A stretch of DNA of 64,000 nt from Anaerolineales bacterium (GTDB lineage Bacteria > Chloroflexota > Anaerolineae > Anaerolineales > UBA11579): the NCBI GenBank assembly GCA_019637675.1, contig JAHBVE010000001.1, forward strand, positions 806,001-870,000, in the 5' to 3' direction. Positions 31,425 through 39,882 of this stretch are shown here, piece after piece. Numbering within the stretch: position 1 is the first letter of the stretch; each line of letters starts with the position of its first letter. The position numbers and the translations under genes are program-made. The notes below the pieces were generated by a model that saw only the letters and a list, made by a program, of their open reading frames with translations, was not told where the DNA came from and made no database searches.

Positions 31425-31952
31425 TTATACCGCGCCGGGCAATTGCTCAAGGTCCAAACGCCACACGTTGCAGGTGATGGGATTGCCCTTGGGATACTCG
31501 TACCCGCTGACGCCGAGCAGCTCGAAGCCGGCCTTGCGGCACACCGCGTTCGAAGCCAGGTTCTCGACGGTGGGATAGGCGAAGAAGTAGCGATGGCGCT
31601 GCTGCGCATGCGCCATCGCCGCGGCGGCCAGCGTAGCTCGCGTGGCAAGGCCGTGGCCTTGCCACGCCGGCACCACGGCCCAGCCGGTCTCCCAGGCGGG
31701 CTGGCCTTCATGCGCGTGCTCCCAATAGCCCACTGTGCCGGCGGGCTGCTGCTGCGGCCCGGCCAGGATGACGAACATGGCGTCGCGGTCTGAGTCCAGC
31801 AGTGCAACATAGCGGGCGTGGCGCGCCTGCAGCTTGTCTTCGCTTTCGGGGCCGCCCAGGTATGCGGTCATTTCGGGCGTGCCGAGGGTGGCGCTCAAGA
31901 GATCAAGATCGCCTTCGCCGTAAGGGCGCAGGCTGACCTCGCTTTGGGTCAA
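31425..31952 (-). CDS. GNAT family N-acetyltransferase
   Basis: A 175-residue protein of the RimJ/RimL-like type: the N-terminus SLRPYGEGDLDLLSATLG, the acetyl-CoA loop VPAWQGHGLATRATLAAAA, and ENLASNAVCRKAGFELLG are characteristic. It would acetylate an amine; the substrate is unknown. The start is TTG, and TTGA overlaps the stop of the upstream flavoprotein gene by four bases, so it is the last gene of a four-gene coupled operon. Confidence 0.85.
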   Translation of the reverse strand: MTQSEVSLRPYGEGDLDLLSATLGTPEMTAYLGGPESEDKLQARHARYVALLDSDRDAMFVILAGPQQQPAGTVGYWEHAHEGQPAWETGWAVVPAWQGHGLATRATLAAAAMAHAQQRHRYFFAYPTVENLASNAVCRKAGFELLGVSGYEYPKGNPITCNVWRLDLEQLPGAV

Positions 31953-33547
31953 GGCTGCTCCTGCAGCGCTTGCTGCGCGGCCAGCAGGCCGGGCAGGCCG
32001 GTCAGCCCGCCGCCGGGGTGACCGCCCGCGCCGCAGATGTACAGCCCACGCGGGCCATGTCCGCCCAGGCGGTAGCCAAGGCGGTAGCCTATGCTGCCAG
32101 GCACCGGGCGGTTGAGCAGCAATTGATCCAGCCCCATCTGGCCGTGCATCTCGCTGCCGCCGGCCAGGCCGTACTCGCGTTCGTAGTCCAGCGGAGTGAT
32201 GACGCGGCGATCCTCCACCAGTGTGCGCAGGCTGGGCGCATACTCAGCCAGCATATCGAGCACCATGTCGCCCATGCGCTCGCGTTCGGCATCCCAGTTG
32301 CTTTCCGCCAGCGCGTACGGCGCGTAGCGCACCGTGACGGACAGCGTATGTTTGCGGGTTGGCGCCAGCGAAGCATCCAGCAAGCTGGGGATGCGGGCGA
32401 TCAACACCGGCGCGGCCGAGAGGCGGCCGTGCTTGGCATCGTCGTAGGCCTGCTCGGCATAGTCCAGGCTGGGGCTGATGATGATGTCGCCCTGCAGGCG
32501 GTCGGCCTGGCCGACCGCGCCGAGGAACTGCGGCACGCCGCCCAGAGCGAAGTGCACCGTCGCGCTGCTGCCGCGCAGCTTGAGGCTGCGGAAGCGGCGA
32601 TACAGCCGCGGCTCCAGTTGGGCCGGGCCAAGCAATTTCAGGAAGGTGGTGTGCGGGTCCGCGTTGGAGAGCACCTGGCGCGCCGTGATGTGCTCGCCAT
32701 TTTCAAGCTCCACGCCGGCCACGCCGCCATCGGCGGTCAGGATGCGTGCGACGCCCGCGCCGGTGCGGATGCTGACGCCAAGCTCGCTGGCTTCTTTCGC
32801 CAGGCTCTCGCTGACCGTGCCTACGCCGCCGCGCACCAGGCGCTGCAGGTTGCCACCCATGTGCTGGTACAGCAGCATGAAGGCGGTGCCGCTGGCCCGC
32901 GGCCCCTGCATGATGCCGGTTGTGGCATACGCCGCATACAAGCCCTTGATGCCTTCATCTTCAAAATGCTCATTGAGCCAGGTGGCCGCGCCCATGGGCA
33001 GCACGCGCATGAAATCCATCATGTCCCGGGCGCCCAGGCGGCGCAGTTGCAGCGCCAGGCCGGCCCAGGCCATCAGCAGGCGGGCCGGATTCTGGGTCAG
33101 GCTGGGCGGGCGCAGATGCGCCATTTTGGAGAGCACGCCGGCGAAGCGTTCCAGTTGGCGGGCAAACTCCCAATACGCCTTGGCATCTTTGGCCGAGCGG
33201 GTCGCCAGTTCCATGGCGGTGCGCTCCGTGTCGCGCCAGATGGTGATGCCGCTGCCGTCCGGCTGCGGGGCGAAGGCCCGCACGGCGGGCTGCACGAAGT
33301 CCGGCGGGTGCTGGCGGAACAAGCCGAACACATCCGCCGGCAGCAAGTTCGCATTCGGCGCCCCGGTGTTGAAGCGGAAGCCGGGGATCAGCTCCTCGGT
33401 GCTGGCCGCGCCGCCCAGCTGGGCACGGCGCTCGAGCACCAGCACGCGGCGGTGGGCACGCGCCAGCGTGAGCGCCGCCACCAGGCCGTTGTGCCCGCCG
33501 CCGATGATGATGGCGTCGTAGGTTTGCGGGTCGGCGTGGGCGCTCAT
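31949..33547 (-). CDS. PYROXD2/phytoene-desaturase-like flavoprotein (copy 2)
   Basis: A 532-residue NAD(P)/FAD-dependent oxidoreductase. The N-terminal Rossmann motif is YDAIIIGGGHNGLVAALTLA with ERRAQLGGAAS, and the C-terminal FAD motif is YICGAGGHPGGGLTGLPG. It is closely similar in layout to the adjacent upstream gene, indicating tandem duplication. Such enzymes oxidise or desaturate lipids or carotenoids, but many are uncharacterised. Start at MSAHADPQ: the ATG overlaps the preceding stop (ATGA). The frame stays open upstream as shadow. Confidence 0.87.
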   Translation of the reverse strand: MSAHADPQTYDAIIIGGGHNGLVAALTLARAHRRVLVLERRAQLGGAASTEELIPGFRFNTGAPNANLLPADVFGLFRQHPPDFVQPAVRAFAPQPDGSGITIWRDTERTAMELATRSAKDAKAYWEFARQLERFAGVLSKMAHLRPPSLTQNPARLLMAWAGLALQLRRLGARDMMDFMRVLPMGAATWLNEHFEDEGIKGLYAAYATTGIMQGPRASGTAFMLLYQHMGGNLQRLVRGGVGTVSESLAKEASELGVSIRTGAGVARILTADGGVAGVELENGEHITARQVLSNADPHTTFLKLLGPAQLEPRLYRRFRSLKLRGSSATVHFALGGVPQFLGAVGQADRLQGDIIISPSLDYAEQAYDDAKHGRLSAAPVLIARIPSLLDASLAPTRKHTLSVTVRYAPYALAESNWDAERERMGDMVLDMLAEYAPSLRTLVEDRRVITPLDYEREYGLAGGSEMHGQMGLDQLLLNRPVPGSIGYRLGYRLGGHGPRGLYICGAGGHPGGGLTGLPGLLAAQQALQEQP

Positions 33548-35142
33548 TGCAACACCTTGCCGGCGTCCTTGAGGATCTCGATGGCGGCTAGGCGGCCAGG
33601 CGCCCCCGTGATGCCGCCGCCGGGGTGCGTGCCGGAGCCGCACTGGTAGTAGTTGGCGATGGGAGTGCGGTACTGGGCGTAGCCCGGCGCCGGCCGCAGG
33701 AAGAACAACTGCGAGAGGCTGAGCTCGCCCTGGAAGATGTTGCCACCGCTCAGGCCGATGGTCTGCTCAATATCCCACGGCGAAAGCACCTGGCGGTGCA
33801 GGATCAGCTGTTTCAAGTTCGGCATGTATTCGCTCAGCGTGTCCACCACCGCATCGCCAAAGGCTTCGCGCTGGCTGTTCCAGTCGCCCTCGGCCAGTTG
33901 GTAGGGCGCGTACTGCACGAAGCACGACATGACGTGCTTGCCGGGCGGCGCCATGCCCGGGTCAATGGCCGAGGGGAAGATGATGTCAACATACGGCTTC
34001 TTGGCGAAGCGGCCGTACTTGGCTTCGTCGTAGGCGCGCTCGATGTAGTTCACGCTGGGGCTGATCGAGATGGCCCCGCGCATATGCTCGCCGTAGCCGG
34101 GCAGGCAGCTCAGCTCCGGCATGGCGTCGAGCGCTAGATTCACTTTGCCAGACGAGCCATAGCTATCGAACTTGCCGACGCGATCCACCAGATCGCTGGG
34201 CAATTCGTTCTGGTCCACCAGCTTGAGGAAGGTCAGCTTCGGGTCCAGGCTGGAGATGATGCGCTTGGCGTAGATCTCATCGCCGTTCTCCAGCGCCACG
34301 CCCACGGCGCGGCCGTTGCGGGTGATGACGTGCGCCACGCGCGCTTCTGTGCGCAGCTCGGCGCCCAAGGCGCGGGCCGAGCTGGCGATGGCTTCGGCCA
34401 CGCCGCCGGTGCCGCCGCGGGCAAAGCCCCAGGCGCGGAACACGCCGTCGATCTCGCCCATGTAGTGGTGCAGCAGCACATAGGCGCTGCCGGGCGAACG
34501 CGGGCCGAGGAAGGTGCCGATGATGCCGCTGGCCGAGAGCGTCGCGATCAGCGGGTCCGTCTCGAACCACTCCTCGAGGAAATCGGCCGAGCTCATCGTC
34601 ATCAGTTTGGCGAGGGTGTAGATGTTCTCCTCGCCCAGGCTGAGGAAGTGCTTGCCCAGCTTGAGCAAGGCCAGCAGCTCGCGCGGATCGAACGAGGTCG
34701 GGTCGGGCGGGCGGATACTGAGGATGTACTTGACCGCCTTGGCCATGTGATACATGGCGTAGCTGTACTCGCGGTAGGCCTCGGCGTCACGGGTCGAGAA
34801 CTGGCTGATGTTGCGGAAGGTTGCGGCTGAGTCCGGCCCGCGGTAGATGTAGCGACCATCGGGGAGCGGGGTGATGGTCGATTCGAGCGGCAGGATGGCG
34901 AGGCCGTGACGCACAAGCTCCAGCTCGCGGATGATCTCGGGCCGCATTAGGCTGACCACGTACGAGAACACGCTGAACTTGAAACCAGGATAGATCTCTT
35001 CGCTCACCGTCGCGCCGCCGAGGACGTGGCGCTGCTCCAGCACCAGCGTTTTCAGGCCGGCGCGGGCCAGGTAGGCCGCGTTGACCAGCCCGTTGTGGCC
35101 GCCGCCGATCACGATGGCGTCATAGGATGTGGAGTTAGCCAT
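33544..35142 (-). CDS. PYROXD2/phytoene-desaturase-like flavoprotein (copy 1)
   Basis: A 532-residue flavoprotein with YDAIVIGGGHNGLVNAAYLA, EQRHVLGGATVSEE and the C-terminal CGSGTHPGGGITGAPG. It has the same length and segment order as the next gene. It overlaps the GcvT-like gene by eight bases and the next gene by four, so the operon is tightly coupled. The pairing with a folate-binding GcvT-like protein suggests oxidative metabolism of a methylated or amine compound (inference), though carotenoid or lipid chemistry is also possible. Confidence 0.87.
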   Translation of the reverse strand: MANSTSYDAIVIGGGHNGLVNAAYLARAGLKTLVLEQRHVLGGATVSEEIYPGFKFSVFSYVVSLMRPEIIRELELVRHGLAILPLESTITPLPDGRYIYRGPDSAATFRNISQFSTRDAEAYREYSYAMYHMAKAVKYILSIRPPDPTSFDPRELLALLKLGKHFLSLGEENIYTLAKLMTMSSADFLEEWFETDPLIATLSASGIIGTFLGPRSPGSAYVLLHHYMGEIDGVFRAWGFARGGTGGVAEAIASSARALGAELRTEARVAHVITRNGRAVGVALENGDEIYAKRIISSLDPKLTFLKLVDQNELPSDLVDRVGKFDSYGSSGKVNLALDAMPELSCLPGYGEHMRGAISISPSVNYIERAYDEAKYGRFAKKPYVDIIFPSAIDPGMAPPGKHVMSCFVQYAPYQLAEGDWNSQREAFGDAVVDTLSEYMPNLKQLILHRQVLSPWDIEQTIGLSGGNIFQGELSLSQLFFLRPAPGYAQYRTPIANYYQCGSGTHPGGGITGAPGRLAAIEILKDAGKVLQ

Positions 35143-36454
35143 TCGGCAGCGCTCGTTTCTGGGCTGGGTTGTAGAAAGGTATCTTGGTTACCGTGGCGTT
35201 GGCGCGCTTGCGCACATACTCCACCGTGATCTCGAATTCAAGCTGGCTGCCGAGCGCGGCGTGCTCGCTGCGCACGGTGGCCAGGGCAATGTACTTCTTC
35301 AGGATGGGCGAGAACACCATGCTGGTGGCCTGGCCCACATGCTCCTCGCCGGCGTAGACCGGTACGGCAGTGCGGCTGGCGCGGCCCGCCACCTGGGGCG
35401 GCAGGTTGGCTTCGCCAAACAGCCGCTCCAGGTCGTACCAGTTGACTTCGAGGCCAACCAGGCTGCGCCCGGATTGTCTTTGCGAGGGATGCGCTACGGA
35501 GTAGCGCGACCGAAGCAATCCCCGGTCTGACTGTGCTTCAGAGTTTTGGCTTGGGGGTTGCTTCGTCGGCTGCACTGCGTGCAGCTCTCCTCGCAAAGAC
35601 GCTTCTTGCTGCAAGGCTTGCTTGCCGATGAAGTCAGCCTTGTCCAGGTCCACCGCCCAGCCCAGCCCGATCTCGTACGGGCTGCTTTGCTGCTCGGTGA
35701 TGCGGGCGTGCAGCGTGCTGCTGTAGTCCACCTCGATCAGCAGCAGGCCAGCTTCTACTCGCAGAATATCCAGCGCGGCCAGGCCCAGCGGCAGAATGCC
35801 GTAGCCCGCGCCGGTTTCCATGATGCTGTCCCACAATGCGGGAGCATGTTCGGGCGCGATCCACAGCTCATAGCCCAGGTCGCCCGTGTAGCCGGTGCGC
35901 GTGATCGTCAGCGGGGCGCGGTTGAACTCGGTCTGCAGCAGGTTGTAGTAGCGCAGGCCGCCCAACTTCGTCTTGGGCAACAGCGACTGCAAGATGGCGT
36001 AGCTGTTGGGGCCTTGCAGCGCCAGCGCCGCCAGCTCGGTCGAAACATCCCGCAGCTCCACATCCAGCCCGTAGCCGACGTCTTGCAGCCAGCGCAGGCT
36101 GGGGTCGGCCGCCGTCAGCCGGAAGTGCTGCGGCCCCAGGCGCGCCAGCGTGCCGTCGTCGATCACCTTGCCGTCTTCGTCGCACCAGGGTGTGTACAGC
36201 ACCTGGCCCACGCGGCTCTTGGCCACGTTGCGGGTCACCATGCGGTCTAGCAGGCGTTCGGCGTCCGCACCGAGGATCTCGTATTTGTAGAGTGGGGAAG
36301 CGTCCATCAGCCCGGCCGCGTTGCGCACGGCGTAGTATTCGACTTCGTAGCTGGGGCCGTAGGTGATGGCGGAGAAGTAGCCTGACCAGTCTCGCCACTC
36401 TTGGGAGGTGCACAGGGCAGCGGTGCGGCTATACAGTGGGGAGGGGATGGGCAT
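35135..36454 (-). CDS. GcvT-like folate-binding aminomethyltransferase carrying an in-frame repeat
   Basis: A 439-residue member of the GcvT/sarcosine-dehydrogenase C-terminal family. Seen are YYAVRNAAGLMDASPLYKYE, LALQGPNSY, RTGYTGDLGYELWI and LGLAALDILRVEAGLLLIEVD, followed by a barrel domain. It should transfer a one-carbon unit to tetrahydrofolate. Between GKQALQQEAS and SGRSLVGLEV lie about 41 residues absent from ordinary GcvT proteins. They are encoded by a palindromic repeat (35477-35600) also found between genes, and the frame is preserved. A perfect TATAAT sits six bases before the ATG. First gene of a four-gene operon. Confidence 0.88.
   Translation of the reverse strand: MPIPSPLYSRTAALCTSQEWRDWSGYFSAITYGPSYEVEYYAVRNAAGLMDASPLYKYEILGADAERLLDRMVTRNVAKSRVGQVLYTPWCDEDGKVIDDGTLARLGPQHFRLTAADPSLRWLQDVGYGLDVELRDVSTELAALALQGPNSYAILQSLLPKTKLGGLRYYNLLQTEFNRAPLTITRTGYTGDLGYELWIAPEHAPALWDSIMETGAGYGILPLGLAALDILRVEAGLLLIEVDYSSTLHARITEQQSSPYEIGLGWAVDLDKADFIGKQALQQEASLRGELHAVQPTKQPPSQNSEAQSDRGLLRSRYSVAHPSQRQSGRSLVGLEVNWYDLERLFGEANLPPQVAGRASRTAVPVYAGEEHVGQATSMVFSPILKKYIALATVRSEHAALGSQLEFEITVEYVRKRANATVTKIPFYNPAQKRALPNG
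35477..35600. repeat. Palindromic repeat family R2 inserted inside the gcvT-like gene
   Basis: Terminal inverted repeats GTCTTTGCGAGG (35477-35488) and CCTCGCAAAGAC (35589-35600) are exact complements. Inside are the hairpin ATGCGCTACGGAGTAGCGC and the pair GAAGCAATCCCC / GGGGGTTGCTTCG, the same order as the intergenic copy at 27803-27915. It is translated in frame as about 41 residues. Confidence 0.92.
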
Positions 36455-36460
36455 GTGCGG

Positions 36461-36466
36461 ATTATA
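36461..36466 (-). promoter_or_regulatory. -10 box, leaderless-type promoter
   Basis: TATAAT exactly six bases before the ATG of the gcvT-like gene. Confidence 0.65.
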
Positions 36467-36544
36467 AATCTAGTAATCAGTGAGCAGTGAGGAGTGAAAC
36501 TGGTAATTGGTGATTACCAATTACCATCTCTCTTTACCCGTTAC

Positions 36545-36578
36545 AAAAAGCGCCCCCGCACATGCGGAGGCACTTTTT
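36545..36578 (-). terminator. Terminator downstream of tRNA-Asp
   Basis: Hairpin GTGCCTCCGCA / TGCGGGGGCGC on the minus strand followed by TTTTTG, four bases past the tRNA 3' end. Confidence 0.75.
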
Positions 36579-36581
36579 CTG

Positions 36582-36657
36582 CGGTCTCGACGGGATTTGA
36601 ACCCGCGGTCTCTGCCTTGACAGGGCAGCGTGTTGAACCAGGCTACACCACGAGACC
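36582..36657 (-). tRNA. tRNA-Asp (anticodon GUC)
   Basis: Reading the minus strand, the acceptor stem GGTCTCG pairs with CGAGACC, the D-arm region is GTGTAGCCTGGTTCAACAC, the anticodon loop CTGTCAA gives GTC between CTGCC/GGCAG, and the T-arm is GCGGGTTCAAATCCCGT. The discriminator is G, as for tRNA-Asp. CCA is not encoded. Confidence 0.96.
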
Positions 36658-36719
36658 GTTAACGGCAGGAGTTTATCACATGCCAAGAGGCATAGTCAAG
36701 GTGATACCATTTCCGGCGC

Positions 36720-38321
36720 ATGGCGCAGCCCAACCGCCTCTATTTCACCGCCGTGTTGGCCCTGCTCTCGGTGGCGCTGTTCGCCGCGCTGTGGCTGCCC
36801 AACGCCACCGCCTCACAGGATCTCGGCATGGTGCTGGCCTTTGAGCCAGACGAGGTCATCCCGTTCCCCTATCTGCAGGACATGTTGCAGCCGCGTGACA
36901 GCCTGAAGCATACCGTCGCCAACTTCTTCGCCTACGAGTACTACTTTTACGGCTTTCCATATTTTGCTTACTCAGCGTTCTTGTTGCTGCCGTTGAAGTG
37001 GCTTGGCCAGTTGGACAACATCCCATTGGTGATGGCAGTGCTGCGCAACTTTGTCAGCGTGTTCCCTATGCTAGCTTCGATCTGGCTGCTGGTCTATCTG
37101 CACACGCGCTTCAACGATTACCGTGCCATCGTGCTGTTCGTCTTCCTCGCCCTGGTGCCCGGCGTGATGTACAACAACTTCTGGTGGCATCCTGACAGCA
37201 TGGCGATCCTGTTCGCCATGCTGACCCTGTTCTTCCTGATGAGAGATGACCTGCGTTTCGGGCGCAACTTTTACCTGGCCGCGGCGGCCTGCGGCCTGAG
37301 CGCCCAGACCAAGCTGATCGGCGTGTACTTCTTTTTGGCCGTGCTCGTGTATCTGTGGCACGGCTACCGGGCCGGCCGCGGCCTGCGCCAGCTGCTGCTG
37401 GCCGCCGCCGGCTTCCTGGCCGTGATGGTGGCCGCGTTCTTTGCCAGCAACCCGATCCTGCTGTATGCCGGGGCGCGCAGCACCTACTTCAACACGCTCA
37501 GCGCGCAGTCCGGCCTGATGGCCGAAGGCTTCGAGCTGCAATACGCCAAGGGCCTGCCCGAGGTCACTCGCATGCTGCGCGACAACTTCGGCGGCTGGCT
37601 GCTGCTCGCCGCCAGTGCGCTGGCGGCTGGTTACGCCGCCGTCCGGCGGCCGCAGCCGTTGCTCTACCGTCTCATCCTGGCTTGGGTACTGCCGCTGGCG
37701 GTGTACGTGTTCGGCTTTTCGATCGTCAAGTACCAGTACTGGCTGCCGGCGGCGCTGCCGCTGCTCTCGTGCCTGGTGATAGCGTTGCCGCACAGCCGCG
37801 CCCAGGCCGCCGAATGGTGGGGGCGCCAGCGGGCATGGGCGCTGTTGGCCGTCGGCGTGCTGGCTGTGTGGGCCTTCAGCGCGGCCGGCATGCTGCCGCA
37901 TACGCTTGCCATCTACCGCAGCCAGCTGACACGGCAAGCTAGCCATCCGGCCCTGGCTTTCTATGCTGAGGCGCGGGCACAGCTGGAAGCGCTGCCGCCC
38001 GCCGCGTACCACGTGTATGCGGATGTCAATCTGTACATCCCGGAGAGCTCGGGATGGGTGCGCAGCGCCCAGTTCGAAACCCTGACCTATGAATACATCG
38101 CCAGCCACGGCTTTGACCTGCTGTTCCTCAGCCAATCACGCATCCTGGATTATTTGAACGAGGACGCGGTGGGCACGAACCCGGAGCAGCTGGCGCTCAG
38201 CCGTGAGTTTTACGCGGCAGCCAATGCCGGTGAGCTGGATGGGTTCAGGCTTGTGTTCCGCAGCAATACGGGGCTGGTGTTCGTGAGCGATGGTTTGTAC
38301 GCGCAGTATTTTGGGGAGTAG
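36720..38321 (+). CDS. GT39/ArnT-like membrane glycosyltransferase
   Basis: A 533-residue protein with about ten or more membrane helices and a C-terminal extracytoplasmic domain. Acidic residues in the first periplasmic loop (FEPDEVIPFPY) match the catalytic Asp/Glu region of GT-C transferases that use polyprenyl-phosphate sugars. HPDSMAILFAMLTLFF is the typical second loop. The acceptor and sugar are unknown. A TACCAT-like box lies nine bases before the ATG. Confidence 0.75.
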   Translation: MAQPNRLYFTAVLALLSVALFAALWLPNATASQDLGMVLAFEPDEVIPFPYLQDMLQPRDSLKHTVANFFAYEYYFYGFPYFAYSAFLLLPLKWLGQLDNIPLVMAVLRNFVSVFPMLASIWLLVYLHTRFNDYRAIVLFVFLALVPGVMYNNFWWHPDSMAILFAMLTLFFLMRDDLRFGRNFYLAAAACGLSAQTKLIGVYFFLAVLVYLWHGYRAGRGLRQLLLAAAGFLAVMVAAFFASNPILLYAGARSTYFNTLSAQSGLMAEGFELQYAKGLPEVTRMLRDNFGGWLLLAASALAAGYAAVRRPQPLLYRLILAWVLPLAVYVFGFSIVKYQYWLPAALPLLSCLVIALPHSRAQAAEWWGRQRAWALLAVGVLAVWAFSAAGMLPHTLAIYRSQLTRQASHPALAFYAEARAQLEALPPAAYHVYADVNLYIPESSGWVRSAQFETLTYEYIASHGFDLLFLSQSRILDYLNEDAVGTNPEQLALSREFYAAANAGELDGFRLVFRSNTGLVFVSDGLYAQYFGE

Positions 38322-38369
38322 CCCACGTTGTTTTTGCTTTCCTGCCTGCCCAGATTAGGTCAGCATTGA

Positions 38370-38418
38370 ATCAGTAGGGGCGGGTCTTAGACCCGCCCCT
38401 ACGCGATCCTGTACTGAT
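38370..38418. repeat. Repeat family R4, copy 1
   Basis: ATCAGTAGGGGCGGGTC / GACCCGCCCCTACGC hairpin followed by GATCCTGTACTGAT. Confidence 0.8.
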
Positions 38419-38449
38419 TTCCTGCCTACTGGTATGAGTGCAGCACCGT

Positions 38450-38497
38450 ATCAGTAGGAGCGCAGCATGCTGCGCCCCTACGCAATCCTGTATTGAT
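38450..38497. repeat. Repeat family R4, copy 2
   Basis: ATCAGTAGGAGCGCAGCATG / CATGCTGCGCCCCTACGC hairpin followed by AATCCTGTATTGATT; the same layout as copy 1, 80 bases downstream of it. Confidence 0.8.
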
Positions 38498-38503
38498 TTT
38501 TTG

Positions 38504-39448
38504 CTATCCGGCCAACTTCTCGAAATCTTCCGGGTTGCCCAACGCGATGCCGACTGCTTCGCCGTCGATGCGCTTGAGCAGCCCGGCCAGCACATTGCCC
38601 GTACCCAGCTCCACGAAGGTGACCACTCCGGCGGCACGCAGCGCCTGGATCGTCTCGGTCCAGCGCACGCGGCTGGTGAGCTGGGCCTGCAGGTCGGAGC
38701 GCAGGGCGGCCGCATCCGCCAGCGGGGCGGCGCTCACATTGCCGATCAGCGGAGTCTGCGGGTCAACAATGTTGGCGGCGGCCACGGCTTCGTTGAAGCC
38801 GGCCTGCGCTGTACCCATCAACGCCGAGTGGGCCGCGATGCTCACCGGCAGCGGCAAGGCGCGCTTGGCGCCAGCCGCCTTGGCGGCCTCCATGGCGCGC
38901 GTCACAGCGCCCGAATGACCGCTGATCACCACCTGGCCCGGGCAGTTGTCGTTGGCTACTTGCACCACTTCGTCCGCCGTGCTGGCCTGCGCGCAGATCG
39001 CATCCAGTGCGGGGATGTCCAGGCCCAGGATGGCGGCCATGCCGCCCGGCTGCTGGGCGCCGGCCTCTTTCATCAGCTCGCCGCGGCGGCGCACCAGGCG
39101 CAGCGCCGAGGGATAGTCCATGGCGCCGGCAGCCACGGCGGCGCTCAGCTCGCCCAGGCTGTGGCCGGCCACATAGGCCGGCCTGAAGCCGGGCTGCAGC
39201 ATCTGGAACACGCGCAGCGCCGCCACCGAGTGCACCAGCAGGGCCGGCTGGGTATTCACCGTATCGTTGAGCTCAGCTTCGGGGCCGTCCCAGGCCAGCG
39301 TGGAGAGGCGGATGCCCAGCGTGGCATCCGCCTCTTCAAAGACTTGCCGGGTTTCGGGGTAGGCGGCGGCAAGCTCCTTGCCCATACCCACTTTCTGTGA
39401 GCCCTGGCCGGGGAAGAGGAAGGCGGTGGTCTTAGGATCGAGTGTCAT
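38504..39448 (-). CDS. fabD: Malonyl-CoA:ACP transacylase
   Basis: A 314-residue enzyme that loads malonyl groups onto acyl carrier protein for fatty acid synthesis. It has the N-terminal FLFPGQGSQKVGMG, the active-site serine in GHSLGEL, and the VQVANDNCPGQVVISG segment, all typical. A TACAAT box lies nine bases before the ATG. rpmF is the next gene upstream in the same direction, a neighbourhood common in bacterial fab clusters, but a terminator and a repeat separate them. Confidence 0.95.
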   Translation of the reverse strand: MTLDPKTTAFLFPGQGSQKVGMGKELAAAYPETRQVFEEADATLGIRLSTLAWDGPEAELNDTVNTQPALLVHSVAALRVFQMLQPGFRPAYVAGHSLGELSAAVAAGAMDYPSALRLVRRRGELMKEAGAQQPGGMAAILGLDIPALDAICAQASTADEVVQVANDNCPGQVVISGHSGAVTRAMEAAKAAGAKRALPLPVSIAAHSALMGTAQAGFNEAVAAANIVDPQTPLIGNVSAAPLADAAALRSDLQAQLTSRVRWTETIQALRAAGVVTFVELGTGNVLAGLLKRIDGEAVGIALGNPEDFEKLAG

Positions 39449-39457
39449 AGTGGGCAG

Positions 39458-39463
39458 ATTGTA
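39458..39463 (-). promoter_or_regulatory. -10 box, leaderless-type promoter
   Basis: TACAAT nine bases before the fabD ATG. Confidence 0.5.
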
Positions 39464-39475
39464 AGGCGAATCAGC

Positions 39476-39535
39476 CGCAGATGGACGCGGATGAACACAG
39501 ATCCTTGGTTTTATCTGCGTCCATCCGCGGCAAAG
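39476..39535. repeat. Repeat family R1, variant copy
   Basis: CCGCAGATGGACGCGGAT, GAACACAGAT, then ATCTGCGTCCATCCGCGG: an inverted pair related to the R1 arms. Confidence 0.65.
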
Positions 39536-39542
39536 AATTAAA

Positions 39543-39572
39543 CAAAAGACCCGCCATTCGGCGGGTCTTTTT
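39543..39572 (-). terminator. Intrinsic terminator after rpmF
   Basis: Stem GACCCGCC / GGCGGGTC with AAAA and TTTTT flanks. Confidence 0.88.
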
Positions 39573-39586
39573 GTAAGCGTGCTCGA

Positions 39587-39772
39587 TTACTCGCGCTCTA
39601 CCTTTACGACCTCGCGGCCCTTGTAGTAGCCGCAGTTAGCGCATACCTGGTGGGGCAGGCGCATTTGGCCGCAGTTGGAGCAGGTGACCGTGTTGCGGGC
39701 CTGCAGCGCGTCATGGGCGCGGCGGCGGTCGCGGCGGCCCTTGGAATGCTTGCGTTTCGGAAGCGGTGTCAT
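39587..39772 (-). CDS. rpmF: Ribosomal protein L32 (zinc-binding form)
   Basis: A 61-residue basic protein of the large ribosomal subunit. It begins with TPLPKRKHSKGRRDRRRAH and carries two zinc knuckles, CSNCG and CANCG, so it is the zinc-binding C+ form. It is full length. The start is ATG. Confidence 0.97.
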   Translation of the reverse strand: MTPLPKRKHSKGRRDRRRAHDALQARNTVTCSNCGQMRLPHQVCANCGYYKGREVVKVERE

Positions 39773-39882
39773 TTCAGTTGATCTCTCTATCTAGTCAATT
39801 CACAAAACCGCCTGCGGTTAGGCAGGCAGGGGCGGAGTATAGCGGGTAGTCTGGCCTTTGTCAAATCTGATGGCGGGCAATT

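Noticed and set aside
31970-33649. A 559-residue plus-strand reading frame
   Set aside because: It is the antisense shadow of a flavoprotein gene, with Ala/His/Arg-rich composition and no domain.
35477-35600. Extra GcvT residues as a misassembly
   Set aside because: The element has intact ends, matches another family copy in layout, and keeps the frame; still, read support was not available to me.
38370-38497. Two similar hairpins as a CRISPR array
   Set aside because: Only two palindromic units of about 50 bases, no regular spacers and no cas genes.
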